This document shows, piece after piece, positions 11,421 to 22,400 of a stretch of DNA of 64,000 nucleotides (position 1 is its first letter; every line of letters begins with the position of its first letter). Source of the DNA: Nothopassalora personata (Eukaryota > Ascomycota > Dothideomycetes > Mycosphaerellales > Mycosphaerellaceae); contig CM066290.1 in the NCBI GenBank assembly GCA_033816765.1, forward strand, positions 1,488,001-1,552,000, read 5' to 3'. The position numbers and the translations under genes are program-made. The notes beneath the pieces are model-generated. The model was not told the DNA's origin and ran no database searches. It saw only the letters and a program-made list of their open reading frames with translations.

Positions 11421-11602
11421 TGACTGTACGGTGGGATGCCACTGCTTCAAGCCATTGCCAACAGTGCAAATACACATACCCTCCACATTCCTGGCTCCAC
11501 GTGGCATGTTTTGAATAGAACACGCATTTTGGTTGCCAGTAATCTCGAGGACCACAAGGGCACGACTCCTTTCAGAAGTAGATCGTGCCGACCGCGCTAC
11601 TA

Positions 11603-12081
11603 TCACCTCAAAGTAACAAGGTGCTTCAACGCAGCTTTTGCATGAGGAGGGATCATGGCCGACGAGAGTTCATCCTGGTGCAATGTCTCCAGCCGCTTCT
11701 CGGCTACAGGCATGCGGCTGACGTTGCTGCGGTGGCTGCTACAGGTACGCAGGATCACGGCGCTGTACGGGCATCTTCGGGGCTTTCGATTGCAACAGAA
11801 TCTTGAGTCGACGCCACGCGGATTCTCGCCAGTGGGCGTATGTCGGCGATCCGTGCATGCCACGATGATAGGATCATACTCCATCGACAGTTGGTAGTAT
11901 GCAGAACCATGGAGTAGCAGATATCAGCAAAAAGTCCGCCATCGTTGAGCGAGTCGCGGGCTACAGAGTGCAAATCCCCGGCGACTAAGGTCGCGGCTTG
12001 CTCGAAGATATAGCGCACATGCGACGGCTCAACCCCGTCGTTGAAGTCCTGTAGATTCTTTGCTGAGGTTGTTGAAGTCAT
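11603..12081 (-). CDS. Hypothetical protein, weakly supported
   Basis: Two overlapping minus-strand frames have protein-like composition. One starts MTSTTSAKNLQDFNDG at 12081. The other reads through PVAEKRLETLHQDELSS and ends at 11603. A splice or frameshift near 11880 would be needed to join them, and I could not place one confidently. The 5' end lies 28 bp from the TIR element terminus. No family is recognised; it may be a gene remnant or chance. Confidence 0.25.
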
Positions 12082-12109
12082 GTGCCTGTACTCAAAACAA
12101 GTAGTAGGG

Positions 12110-12664
12110 CTGTTACCTCAGCAAGCTCAGTCGCTTCTTTCTCGGCTCGGCACCGTTTAGCTCCGATCATCACGGGTTAGCACGGTTCAGCACCGTTCAG
12201 CCAATCGGGTGATTCCGTAGCAGCGAGCCTTGGCGAAGCGTCTAAGATCGAATAGGGCTTGTTTTAGTGCAGCTCAAAGCTATGCAGCACCACTACCATA
12301 TTTTAGTACGCGATAGCAACCGATTACTACGCCCGGCCGAGCTCCGGTAGATTCAAATGATAGCGCCGATAGTAGAGATTACGACGGCGTCGAGAACGTA
12401 ACGATCCGATAGTGCGTTAATACATCCTCGAATATAAAACCGACTTTATATAGTTTAAACCAATATTAGCTAGCGAGCTACTAACGCCTCTTACGAGTAC
12501 ACTACTACCCCTATTCGATTCCTTAGGCTAAATAAGCAAGAGTTGTTAATATTAAAGGTAGTGCATTATATTCGGTAGGCGCGCTAAGACGCGAAGCTAA
12601 GCACGCCTACGACGTACTATTACGTATAGTTATAGACTCGTCCTACGCACCTTACTATGCTCTA
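12110..12664. mobile_element. TIR DNA element, left part (split by Gypsy insertion)
   Basis: It begins CTGTTACCTCAGCAAGCTCAG, which is the inverse of the end of the right part at 26896 (CTATTACCTCAGTAAACTCAG; the differences are RIP-type). Subterminal GC-rich copies of accgtt/ggttcagcacc follow, then RIP-degraded DNA up to the Gypsy TSD CTCTA at 12660-12664. A 4-bp GGGC flanks both ends, but a convincing longer TSD is not visible, so the superfamily is open (hAT-like subterminal repeats). Confidence 0.6.
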
Positions 12665-13070
12665 TGTTATTGTCTCGTTCTAGGGCTAGTCTCAAAAGAG
12701 AGATAAGTCAAGTCACGTAGCGGTATTCTTTAGAGAGGCTAAAGTAAGCTAAGCGAAGATAAATGATAGGAATAAGAGTTATATTCCAATTAGTGAGATA
12801 GTAACATAAGTTAAACGCATTAGAACTATAAGGGTTTCTTAGCGTTCCTAAATACAAAGGAGATAGAGCGTTACTCTCCGTACTCTCTATGCTCTCTATG
12901 TTCTCTCGAGATCACCGAGATTAGCGAGGTTAAGGAGATCACTTTAGTTGCTCTCTCGGTTCCTTAGTTTCATTCCTACGGGCGAGAGAGCACTTCTCGG
13001 GCGGAAGCGCCTACTAATTGTAGAGGTCTAATTAGTTAGCTTCCTTTAGCCCTAGGTTAGAACCGTAACA
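12665..13070 (-). repeat. 3' LTR (406 bp) of the outer Gypsy
   Basis: TGTTATTGTCTCG...GAACCGTAACA, RIP-mutated. The adjacent ctatccccctttt is the polypurine tract read on the other strand. It contains repeated tctctatgctctctatg units. Confidence 0.9.
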
Positions 13071-13145
13071 CTATCCCCCTTTTAGCCTAGCTCTATCCTA
13101 GAGCTTTATAAGTTATGTTGTAATTCCTTTTTATGTCTCGTAACG

Positions 13146-13735
13146 ATGTCTTCTTCCTCCTAATCCAAATCTACCGCTCGCCGTAAGAAGAAAGCCTAGT
13201 AGATCTTTCGTAACGGCGATACCGCGATGCGTCCGTGTGATTCTTATTAAAAGGAGGGCCGTGTGTGCAAGGTGCACATCTTATCTAGTCGCTATTCTAA
13301 GTGCTAGTAGCGGAATCTAAAGAGTTGTAATGCGAGGGTAACCGAGGGCGAGTAGAAGCGCTTATCGCTTTAGCGGAAGAAATTGTTATAGGAACTAGAT
13401 ACCGCGAAGAGGATTCTTAGTAAAAGGCAGGATACCTTAATAGAAGCGTATATAAAGGAAATGCGCCTTCGTAAGCAATTAGATACGGTTAATTAGAAGG
13501 TTACGGAGGGTCGTTCGTTAGAAGATCGGTTATTACTAGACGAGGATCTAGGGGCGTAGGAGTACGCTATAGTAGACGCGGATCCTAGTGCTCCTAATCT
13601 ATCCTTATCTCCGTGGACCTAGAGTACTATCGAAGGTCTTCCGGACGACTTCTAGCTTTCTCCTTCTAGCGAGACGGTGCCGTCGGTAGCTTAGCCGTCT
13701 TCTTCGTAAGGGTATTTATTTATGAGTTATGTCCC
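13146..13735 (+). pseudogene. Antisense accessory ORF of the Gypsy element (left copy)
   Basis: The frame starts MSSSS at 13146. For about 195 codons its only interruptions are TAG/TAA codons explicable as RIP of CAG/CAA. A basic region (ARRKKKA) is followed by a cysteine cluster, about C-DS-Y..GRVC....RYSKC....SC, with tyrosines at likely former cysteines. A long Lys/Glu/Leu coiled-coil-like stretch and an acidic Ser/Pro tail come next. The frame remains open into the tRNA-like sequence, so the true stop is uncertain. It is oriented against pol. It may be a zinc-cluster DNA- or RNA-binding accessory protein; that is inference. Confidence 0.65.
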
Positions 13736-13749
13736 TATTCTTATTAATC

Positions 13750-13822
13750 GGCTAGGTAGCTTAGTAGTAGAGCGCAAGCTGTCTACACTCTTAAGGTCGT
13801 AGGTTCGATTCCTACTCTAGTT
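13750..13822 (+). tRNA. tRNA-like sequence inside the Gypsy (left copy)
   Basis: 73 nt with acceptor stem GGCTAGG/TCTAGTT (7 bp with G-U), D-arm GCTTAGTAGTAGAGC and a perfect T-arm GTAGGTTCGATTCCTAC (box B intact). The anticodon arm pairs poorly (AAG/CTT only), so no isotype is given. It is the counterpart of 19357-19429 and of the intron-bearing form at 517-644. Confidence 0.45.
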
Positions 13823-14477
13823 GTCCGTTTACTTAAAAGTTACTATGTCTTATAGTATGGTTACTTCTAAGTAAGCGCCGTTTTAATACTCCCGAATCTT
13901 CTACTAACAGTTTCGTAGGTTTTCTTTTAGTTCCTAGGTATTTTCTGATTCGTCGTATCCCTTCTATTTAATAAGGTATCGCCAACCTTTCTTATCTAGG
14001 ATTCTTTCGACTTCGAATTCGTTTTCTACTTCCGGCTCGAAATGGAAGCTCTCCTAGTAGGGTGTTTCGGCGTCTACGGGTTCTAACTTAGAGATATGGA
14101 AGACTAGGTGGATTCTTACGTCTAGTAGTAGTCGTAGGCGGTAGTTAACTAGTCCTATGACTTTGTTAATAAAAAATGGTCCGACCTTGACGTAATCCAG
14201 TTTCTTAGTCTATCTTCTTATTCTTAAGTTTTTTATAAGGAGATAGACCTTATCCCCCTCTTTTAGTAGAGGTGCCATTTTTCTCGTGTCCTACCGTTAT
14301 TAAGACAGTTTTCGTTGTGCATCTTCGATCGCCTTACGTGTTTCTTTATGCACTTCCTTAAGAGTATCCGTCGTTACAATTGCTCTCTCGGCCTGTAGAT
14401 GGGATCTAGGTGTTCCGAATAGGTTAGGATCTTTACTAAAGTTCGTATAAAATGGCGTCGTTGAAGTTGTCTCCGAT

Positions 14478-14642
14478 TGACACGGACAAGACAGCAACAG
14501 GGCGCAAACGTGTATTAGCCTTAGTATCGAGTAAGTTCTACGAAGAAGAGAAGTAAGAAGTCGCGAGAAGCGCGTGATAAGATCGGGCCCGCGCGAGGTC
14601 ACGTGACACCGAAGTGCGTCTGTGCAAAGGTAAACCGTGACA
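14478..14642 (-). repeat. 3' LTR of the gag-only element
   Basis: 165 bp, reading TGTCACGG...GTGTCA on the minus strand. Identical to the 5' LTR. Confidence 0.9.
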
Positions 14643-15007
14643 CCACCCCCCCTCTCAAACCGCCGTACGCCCTCGTACGCGTGAATCAATCGCCATGGGG
14701 TATATCCATCAAACGCCATTACGCAATTCAATCCGATCCAATCTAGTCTGTCGTGTGTATGTATGAAGTCGAGTGCGAGGAAGACCCTGTGCGTCTGGAG
14801 GCAGCAGCTCGCTTGGGCCGTCGCAACAGAGAGTTGTATATCTTGCCGCAGCAAGCCTCAAGCGAAGACAGTATCACACCGCAGTGTGCCTTGTGTCCAC
14901 CAACTGTATATCAAGCCTCAGCTTGCCTCAAGTTGTATCTGCGCTCCGCCGGTGCTTTGTGGGGCTCACTATTGGCAACGATGTCTGGGTCGTCCAGTAT
15001 CCACCCT
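14643..15007 (-). other. 3' untranslated region of the gag-only element
   Basis: 365 nt between the gag stop and the 3' LTR. It contains imperfect direct repeats (caagcctcaagcg, caagcctcagcttgcctcaag) and ends in the polypurine tract. No coding frame is supported. Confidence 0.6.
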
Positions 15008-16711
15008 TCAGGTTTGCGCCAACCAGGTGGTGGACCGGCTGCTGACGGGTTCTTGTGCGTCGTTCAGGCGCAACTCGGCGTCTCGCAGATAGCGCTGCAT
15101 AGCCGTCAGGTCGGTGAATTCTTCGCGGTAAGCGAGCGCTGTCTTTAGCGATTTGTTGAGCTTGTCTGCCATGTCCTCACAGAGCTCTTCATCTGTCTTG
15201 CTGAGGTACATGCCGTGTTCCAGGAATTCTGCGCAGAAGTCGTCGAAACCGCGGTTGTTCTGGTAGCAGTTCTGGTACGCCTTCCGATGCTTCTTCATCT
15301 CATGATGTTCTCCGAACGAGTCGTTCAACACTGCCATGAGGTCCTTCCAGGTAACCCCAGGCTTTCTCTTGTGAGGTCGCAATCGGGCGTTGGCATTGCC
15401 AACCACGAATGAGCTGAACACGGTCAGGCAAGCTGAGGGCAACCGGCCACAGACTTCCTCCATCTCCATGTATCCCTCCATCTTCTCCTTCCATTCTTGG
15501 AAGTTCAGTTCGTCCTTCAGGCCAGGTGTGCCTGCTGAGAAGGTCGGAATCTTTCTCGAATCAATGGGGTTGCGTAATGCCCCGCCATGCTGCTGTGCTG
15601 TAGGGACGGACACCACTGTCGAGGCGTCGTCATCGCCACCATTCACAGTGGAGCTTGTCTTAGGCTTGGGTGTCGGAAGCTCGACGCCCGGATCATCACC
15701 GTCAAGCAGCAGCTCGAGTGCTGACTTCTGACGTGCTGGCTTCGGTGGCGGTATGGGCTCCTTGGGCTTCAGAGCTGCAATCTGCTCATCACGCTCCTTC
15801 ACCTGCGCCTGCAGGGAGGTGATCTTGACTGCACCGCGCTCGTTTACACTCTGCGACGTGGCCAGCTCTGTCCGCGACTCCTCCAACTCACCAACCAGGT
15901 CCGTGTTGCGTGCACGTAGGTTCTGAATCTCGGTAGCTGCCTTAATCTCCAGTGCTTTCAATCTAGTCACCTCTTTCGCGTTCAAGGTCTCCTGTAACGT
16001 CTGCAGTTCGTCCTTGACCCGGTTGTTCTCTGCCTGTAGCCGCTTCTTCTGATCGGCTAGGTGTTCTGCTCGTGCTTTCAGCCCGAGGAAGGAGATGCGA
16101 TACTCGTCGAGTACGTCAAGCCAAGCGTCTGGGTTCTTCCGGACGGCTCGCTCGAGTTCCTCGGCGGTAACTACTTGAAACTCGGAGGGGATGTACCGGG
16201 CTCTGTATTCCAGCTCTTCACCCTCATGTCGGTCAATGGGTATCGCGTGCCGGAAGCTGAGGTTGTCCTCCTTGCGGGCGCGAGTTCCCTGGGCCAGCGT
16301 GTCCTCGCCTCCAATTGCGAGTCGCAGGTCCTTCTCAGTTTGACGACGGTTGTATTCTGCCTGCAGACGCTCCTGGTGCTGCTGCTGTTGTACCCGCCGA
16401 CGCTCCTCTTGCTGACGAGCCTGCTCAGCACCATCTCGACCCTGAGTCTCGTCTTGTGTCTCTTGCGCCATCTTGCGCAGTCGTTCTACACCCTGGGTGT
16501 CGTCGAAATCCGGATTCCACTCTGACTCGTCTTCCACCTCACGTTGTCCTTCGGTTAGTGTGCCGTTCTGTCGTTGGCGCGCGTCGCGGAGGAACTTCTT
16601 CGTGAGTAGGTTAAGGTTCAGGTTGGGAATGAATGAGGATTCGTCTGCTCCGAGTGTCGTCTGGTTTGCGGCCATTCGGACTCGGTGTCGCACGCGCGTT
16701 TCTGTGCACAC
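15008..16711 (-). CDS. Retrotransposon Gag-like protein, intact
   Basis: A 567-residue open frame; translation may really begin at residue 13 (MAANQTTLG). Residues about 40-345 are charged and Gln/Glu-rich with strong coiled-coil character (ERLRKMAQETQ, LKALEIKAATEIQNLRARN). A Pro/Ser linker follows. The C-terminal 180 residues resemble the retrotransposon capsid fold of the Gag family (FQEWKEKMEGYM, TWKDLMAVLNDSFGEH, FDDFCAEFLEHGMYLSKTDEEL). There is no zinc knuckle and no protease. It should assemble particles that package its own RNA, with enzymes supplied in trans. Base use is normal and RIP-free, unlike the flanks. Confidence 0.85.
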   Translation of the reverse strand: MCTETRVRHRVRMAANQTTLGADESSFIPNLNLNLLTKKFLRDARQRQNGTLTEGQREVEDESEWNPDFDDTQGVERLRKMAQETQDETQGRDGAEQARQQEERRRVQQQQHQERLQAEYNRRQTEKDLRLAIGGEDTLAQGTRARKEDNLSFRHAIPIDRHEGEELEYRARYIPSEFQVVTAEELERAVRKNPDAWLDVLDEYRISFLGLKARAEHLADQKKRLQAENNRVKDELQTLQETLNAKEVTRLKALEIKAATEIQNLRARNTDLVGELEESRTELATSQSVNERGAVKITSLQAQVKERDEQIAALKPKEPIPPPKPARQKSALELLLDGDDPGVELPTPKPKTSSTVNGGDDDASTVVSVPTAQQHGGALRNPIDSRKIPTFSAGTPGLKDELNFQEWKEKMEGYMEMEEVCGRLPSACLTVFSSFVVGNANARLRPHKRKPGVTWKDLMAVLNDSFGEHHEMKKHRKAYQNCYQNNRGFDDFCAEFLEHGMYLSKTDEELCEDMADKLNKSLKTALAYREEFTDLTAMQRYLRDAELRLNDAQEPVSSRSTTWLAQT

Positions 16712-16757
16712 GTGGTCGGGGTGATCGCTTGCGGCGATCGAGGGTGGTAGAACTTAA

Positions 16758-16922
16758 TGACACGGACAAGACAGCAACAGGGCGCAAACGTGTATTAGCC
16801 TTAGTATCGAGTAAGTTCTACGAAGAAGAGAAGTAAGAAGTCGCGAGAAGCGCGTGATAAGATCGGGCCCGCGCGAGGTCACGTGACACCGAAGTGCGTC
16901 TGTGCAAAGGTAAACCGTGACA
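16758..16922 (-). repeat. 5' LTR of the gag-only element
   Basis: 165 bp, identical to 14478-14642. The TSD CCGAT follows at 16923-16927. Confidence 0.9.
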
Positions 16923-18269
16923 CCGATTTGTGGTTATTTAGTGCAATCTGCGCTATTGGTAGTAATAAAACCTAGTTGTCTTATATATAATTGATGTAGT
17001 GTCGTAGGTATTGTTCTAGCGTTTAATTTATCCTTTCGGTTTGTCCGTCTATCTCCGGATGATATACTATTAACAGCTTGTGTTTAATTCCGATCGTTCC
17101 TATAAGCGTCTTCTAGTAATTTAATGTGAATAGCTTATCCCTATCCGTTATAAACGCTTAAGGGAATCCGTGGTATTGGATAAGTCTATCTAGTACGAGG
17201 TATCCGAGCTGCTCTATATTGTATGTTTCCGATGCAGGAATGAAGTGTGCGTATTTCGTGAGTCTATTAACTATAACTAGTATTATGTCGTATGGTTGTT
17301 TCGTAACTTAATCCTTTAACGGTAGGAGTTTCGTAATAAAGTCTATTATGACTTCGTCCTATAGTTTCATCGGTAGTGTCCTAAACTGTAGGTAACCGTA
17401 TTTTACGTGTCTCGCAGCCTTGTTTCGTTAGTAGTGTACGTATTGTTTAATGTAGCGTAACACCTTAAGTCTTATCTATAGAAATGAGAAACTGCGTTAT
17501 ATTAGGTCTATCGTTTTTAAAGTTCCGGGGTGTCTATAAGTTAGTCCGTCGTGATGTTATCGTATACATTCTTCTTCTCGATCCTTTAGTACCTAGTATT
17601 TTCCTTACGATATAGGGAATTGTTCGTCCCTATCGCCTAATATCCGTACGATGTTATTGAATTCTCTTATGTTAGTACTAAGACTTCCGTCGGGGTTTGT
17701 CTTTAATATTTTATGTTACACTAGTTCTTTTCCTTCTATATAGTCGCTTCTTTGGCTTAGCGCGTCGGCGCGGCCGTTCTCTCGTCCTAGAGTATATTTA
17801 ATTTCGAACTTATACTGTCCTAGTAGCTCCGACTAGCGGGCTTGTCTTCGGGTAAGTTCTTTCGTTATTATAAAGTACGTAAGATTCTTATAGTTAGAAA
17901 GAATCGTTAACTTCAGTAGGCCCTCGACATATACTCTCTAATGTTATATAGTAGTAACAATGGCTAGAAGCTCTTTATTATGAATGTCGTAGTTCTATTC
18001 CGCTATAGTCATTTTCCGGGAGTAATAGGCTACTAGGTGTCTCTACCTATCGTATATCTATGTTAGACACGCGCCTATTGCTATATTAGACGCATCGGTC
18101 TCGATGTGGACTTCCTTACTACTATCGAATAGTCGAAGCGTAGGGGCTAAAGCGCATTGTTCCTTAAGTTTCTCAAATGCTTTAATCTGTTCCTTTCCCT
18201 ATTTCTAAGTGACGTTCTTTCTTATAAGCATCGTTATTAGTACTACTATCTTTAAGTAATCCTTAATAA

Positions 18270-18678
18270 TGTTATTGTCTCGTTCTAGGACTAGTCTTAA
18301 AAGAGAGATAAGTCAAGTCACGTAGCGGTATTATTCTTTAGAGAGGCTAAAGTAAGCTAAGCGAAGATGAATGATAGGAATAAGAGTTATATTCCAATTA
18401 GTAAGATAGTAACATAAGTTAAACGCATTAGAACCATAAGGGTTTCTAGCGTTCCTAAATATGAAGGAGATAGAGCGTTTACTCTCCGTGCTCTCTATAC
18501 TCTCTATACTCTCTCGAGATTACCGAGATTAACGAGATTAAGGAGATCACTTCAGTTGCTCTCTCGGTTCCTTAGTTTTATTCCTACGGGTAAGAGAGCA
18601 CTACTCGGGCGGAAGCGCCCACCAATTGTGGAGGTCTAATTAGTTAGCTTCCTTTAGCCCTAGATTAGAACCGTAACA
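18270..18678 (-). repeat. Middle LTR (409-bp subtype)
   Basis: It shares gtattattcttt and tttctagcgttcc with the clean solo LTR at 60041, not with the 406-bp outer LTRs. It therefore belongs to a different element copy. The left flank aataa has no matching duplicate. Confidence 0.85.
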
Positions 18679-18752
18679 CTATTCCCCTTTTAGCCTAGCT
18701 CTGTCCTAGAGCTTAATAAGTCATGTTATACTTCCTTTCGTGTCTCGTAACG

Positions 18753-19340
18753 ATGTCTTCTTCCTCCTAATCTAAATCTACCGCTCGCCGTAAGAAGAAA
18801 GCCTAGCAGATCTTTCGTAACGGGGATACCGCGATACGTCCGTGTGATTCTTATTAAAAGGAGGGCCGTGTGTGCAAGGTGCACATCTTATCTAGTCGCT
18901 ATTCTAAGTGCTAGTAGCGGAATCTAAAGAGTTACAATACGAGGGTAACCGAGGGCGAGTAGAAGCGCTTATCGCTTTAGCGGAAGAAATTGTTATAGGA
19001 ACTAGATACCGCGAAGAGGATTCTTAGTAAAAGGTAGGATGCCTTAATAGAAGCGCATATAAAGGAAATGCGCCTTCGTAAGCAATTGGATGCGGTTAAT
19101 TAGAAGGTTACGGAGGGTCGTTCGTTAGAAGATCGGTTGTTACTAGACGAGGATCTAGGGACGTAGGAGTACGCTGTAGTAGACGCAGATCCTAGTGCTC
19201 CTAATCTGTCCTTGTCTCCTTAGACCTAGAGTGCTGTCGAAGGTCTTCCGGACGACTTCTAGCTTTCTCCTTCTAGCGAGACGGTGCCGTCGGTAGCTTA
19301 GCCGTCTCCTTCGTAAGGGTATTTATTTATAAGTTGTGTC
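18753..19340 (+). pseudogene. Antisense accessory ORF of the Gypsy element (right copy)
   Basis: Same gene as 13146-13735 with independent RIP changes (for example ttataag here, ttatgag there). It starts MSSSS at 18753 and has the same basic region, cysteine cluster and coiled-coil stretch. Preservation of frame apart from RIP stops in both copies indicates that it was protein-coding before RIP. Confidence 0.65.
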
Positions 19341-19356
19341 CCTATTCTTATTAATC

Positions 19357-19429
19357 GGCTAGGTAGCTTAGTAGTAGAGCGTAAGCTGTCTATACTCTTA
19401 AGGTCGTAGGTTCGATTCCTACTCTAGTC
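19357..19429 (+). tRNA. tRNA-like sequence inside the Gypsy (right copy)
   Basis: 73 nt. Acceptor GGCTAGG/TCTAGTC, the same D-arm and T-arm as the left copy. The anticodon arm is again poorly paired. It lies between the accessory ORF and the pol stop. Confidence 0.45.
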
Positions 19430-19489
19430 GTCCGTTTACTTAAAAGTTACTATGTCTTATAGTATGGTTACTTCTAAGTAAGCGCCGTT

Positions 19490-22400
19490 TTAATACTCCC
19501 GAATCTTCTACTAACAGTTTCGTAGGTTTTCTTTTAGTTCCTAGGTATTTTCTAATTCGTCGTATCCCTTCCATTTAATAAGGTATCGCCAACCTTTCTT
19601 ATCTAGGATTCTTTCGACTTCGAATTCGTTTTCTACTTCCGGCTCGAAATGGAAGCTCTCCTAGTAGGGTGTTTCGGCGTCTGCGGGTTCTAACTTAGAG
19701 ATATGGAAGACTAGGTGGATTCTTGCGTCTAGTGGTAGTCGTAGGCGGTAGTTAACTAGTCCTATGACTTTATCGATAAAAAATGGTCCGACCTTAACGT
19801 AATCCAGTTTCTTAGTCTATCTTCTTATTCTTAAGTTTTTTATAAGGAGATAGACCTTATCCCCCTCTTTTAGTAGAGGTGCTATTTTTATCGTGTCCTA
19901 CCGTTATTAAGACAGTTTATATTGTGCATCTTCGATCGCCTTACGTGTTTCTTTATGCACTTCCTTAAGAGTATCCGTCGTTACGATTGCTCTTTTGGCT
20001 TGTAGGTAGGATCTAGGTGTTCTAAATAGGTTAGGATCTTTACTAAAGTTCGCATAAAATGGTGTCGTTAAAGTTGTCTCTAATTTGTAGTTGTTTAGTG
20101 CAATCTGCGCTATTGGTAGTAATGAGACCTAGTTGTCTTGTGCATAATTGATGTAGTGTCGTAGGTATTGTTCTAGCGTTTAATTCATCCTTTCGGTTTG
20201 TCCGTCTGTTTCTGAATGATATGCTATTAATAGCTTATGTTTAATTCCGATCGTTCCTATAAGCGTCTTCTAGTAATTTAATGTGAATAGCTTGTCTCTA
20301 TCCGTTATAAACGCTTAAGGGAATCCGTAATATCGGATAAGTCTATCTAGTACGAGGTATTCGAGCTACTCTACATTGTACGTTTCCGATGTAGGAATGA
20401 AGTGTGCGTATTTCGTAAGTCTGTTAACCATGACTAGTATTATGTCGTATAGTTGTTTCGTAACTTAATCTCTTAACGGTAGGAGTTTCGTAATAAAGTC
20501 CATTGTAACTTCGTCCTATAACTTCGTCGGTAGTGTCCTAAACTGTAGGTAACCGTATTTTACATGTCTCGCAGCCTTATTTCGTTAGCAGTGTACGTAT
20601 TGTTTAATGTAGCGTAATACCTTAAGTCTCATTTGTAGGAATGAGAAGCTGCGCTGTATTAGGTCCATTGTTTTTAAAGTTCCGGGGTGTCTATAAGTTA
20701 GTCCGTCGTAATGTTGTCGTATACATTCTTCTTCTCGATCCTTAGGTACTTAGTATTTTCCTTACAATATAGGGAATTGTTCGTCCCTGTCGCCTAATAT
20801 CCGTACGATGTTGTTGAATTCTCTTATGTTAGTACTAAGACTTCCGTCGGGGTTCGTCTTTAATATCTTATGTTGTACTAGTTCTTTTTCTTCTATATAG
20901 TCGCTTCTTCGGCTTAGCGCGTCAGCGCGGCTATTCTCTCGTCCTAGAGTATATTTAATTTTGAACTTATACTGTCCTAGTAGCTCCGACTAGCGGGCTT
21001 GCCTTCGGGTAAGTTCTTTCGTCGTCGTAAAGTACGTAAGATTCTTATAGTTAGAAAGAATCGTTAACTTCGGTAGGCCCTCGACATATACTCTCTAATG
21101 TTGCATAGTAGCAATAATGGCTAGAAGCTCTTTATCATAGATGTCGTAGTTCTATTCCGCTATAGTCATTTTCCGGGAGTAATAGGCTACTAGGTGTCTT
21201 TGCCCATCGTGTGTCTATGTTAGACATGCGCCTATTACCATATTAGACGCATCGGTCTCGATGTAGACTTCCTTACTACTATCGAATAGTCGAAGCGTAG
21301 GGGCTGAAGCGTATTGTTCCTTAAGTTTCTTAAACGCTTTAGTCTGTTCCTTTCCCTATTTCTAAGTGACGTCTTTTCTCGTAAGCATCGTCATTAGTGC
21401 TGCTATTTTCGCGTAGTCCTTAATGAATTTCCGGTTGTAGTTCGCTAGTCTAAGGAATAATTGTACGTCCTTAACTGTTTTCGGTTCTAGCTATTCTCTA
21501 ATTGACTATGTCTTCGTAGGGTCGATCGTTATCCCTATAGTGCTAATAATAAAGCCTAAGAATTTGACTTCTTTCTTATAGAATTCGCATTTCTCGGGTG
21601 CCGTCTTGAATCCTAATTGCGTGAGTCGTTCGAAGACGTCCTAGACTTGTTTTATGTGCTCCTATAGGGATCCTTTCGTATAGACTAGTATGTCGTCTAT
21701 GTAAGCGATAACGCATACGTCGAGTAGGTCTCTAAGTGTTTCGTTAACAAGGTCCTAGTAGGATGCGGGTGCGTTAGTTAATCCTATTAGTATAACTAAG
21801 AATTCGTAAAGGCCGTATCTTATTCTAAAAGCGGTTTTCCATTTTTCTCCTTCCGCTATCCGTATAGCGTAGAAGGCATCTCGTAAGTTAATCTTCGTAT
21901 ACTAGTCCGATCCGGTTAATCTATCTTATGCTTCTTCGATGTTAGGTAGCGGGTATCGGTTCTTAATCGTAATCTCGTTTAACTTCCTATAGTCTTATAC
22001 GAGTCGTAACTTCCCGTTTACTTTTAGAACGAACATGTATAGAGTTCCTACACTTAAGGTGGATCTTCTTATCTATCCTTTAGCTAGCTTCTCCTTTAGC
22101 TATTCTCGTAGGGTCTATAGCTCTTTCTTAGACATTTGATATAGGGGTCCCTATAGAGGCTCTTTCCCTAGCTAAATGTTAATCTTATAATCCTATAGGC
22201 GGTACTTAGGTAAGGCGGTTTTGCCTCTCTCCTCTTTAAAGAGTCGCGACCACTTACGATACTCCTTAGGAATACTTAACTCTAAGATGTTAGTATTCTT
22301 CGATGGTACGTTACTTCTATCACTTCTAGTAACTTCGTGACCCGGCGGCCCTACGCTAGTGTCTATCCCGGTCGAAGGTGGTTCTTCTATCCTTCTAGTC

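Larger units (their letters stand above)
14478..16922 (-). mobile_element. Gag-only (non-autonomous) LTR retroelement, intact
   Basis: Two 165-bp direct repeats, identical base for base as far as I can read, end in TG..CA on the minus strand. They bound a 2445-bp unit with TSD CCGAT on both sides (14473-14477, 16923-16927). The interior holds one gag-like ORF and no protease, RT, RNase H or integrase. On the minus strand a purine tract (gagaggggggggtgg) directly precedes the 3' LTR. No TGG-type primer site follows the 5' LTR; the first bases are TTAAGTT, as in the Gypsy at 54829. No RIP is visible, so it is young relative to its host. Confidence 0.9.
13870..18269 (-). pseudogene. Gypsy pol fragment: chromodomain, integrase, RNase H, part of RT
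   Basis: Minus-strand relics align with the right copy. The chromodomain is at about 13.87-14.05 kb and integrase at about 16.93-17.7 kb after the nested gag-only element. RNase H lies at about 17.75-18.2 kb. The sequence then breaks in RT at 18269 against the middle LTR. RIP stops occur throughout, so it is non-coding today. Confidence 0.75.
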
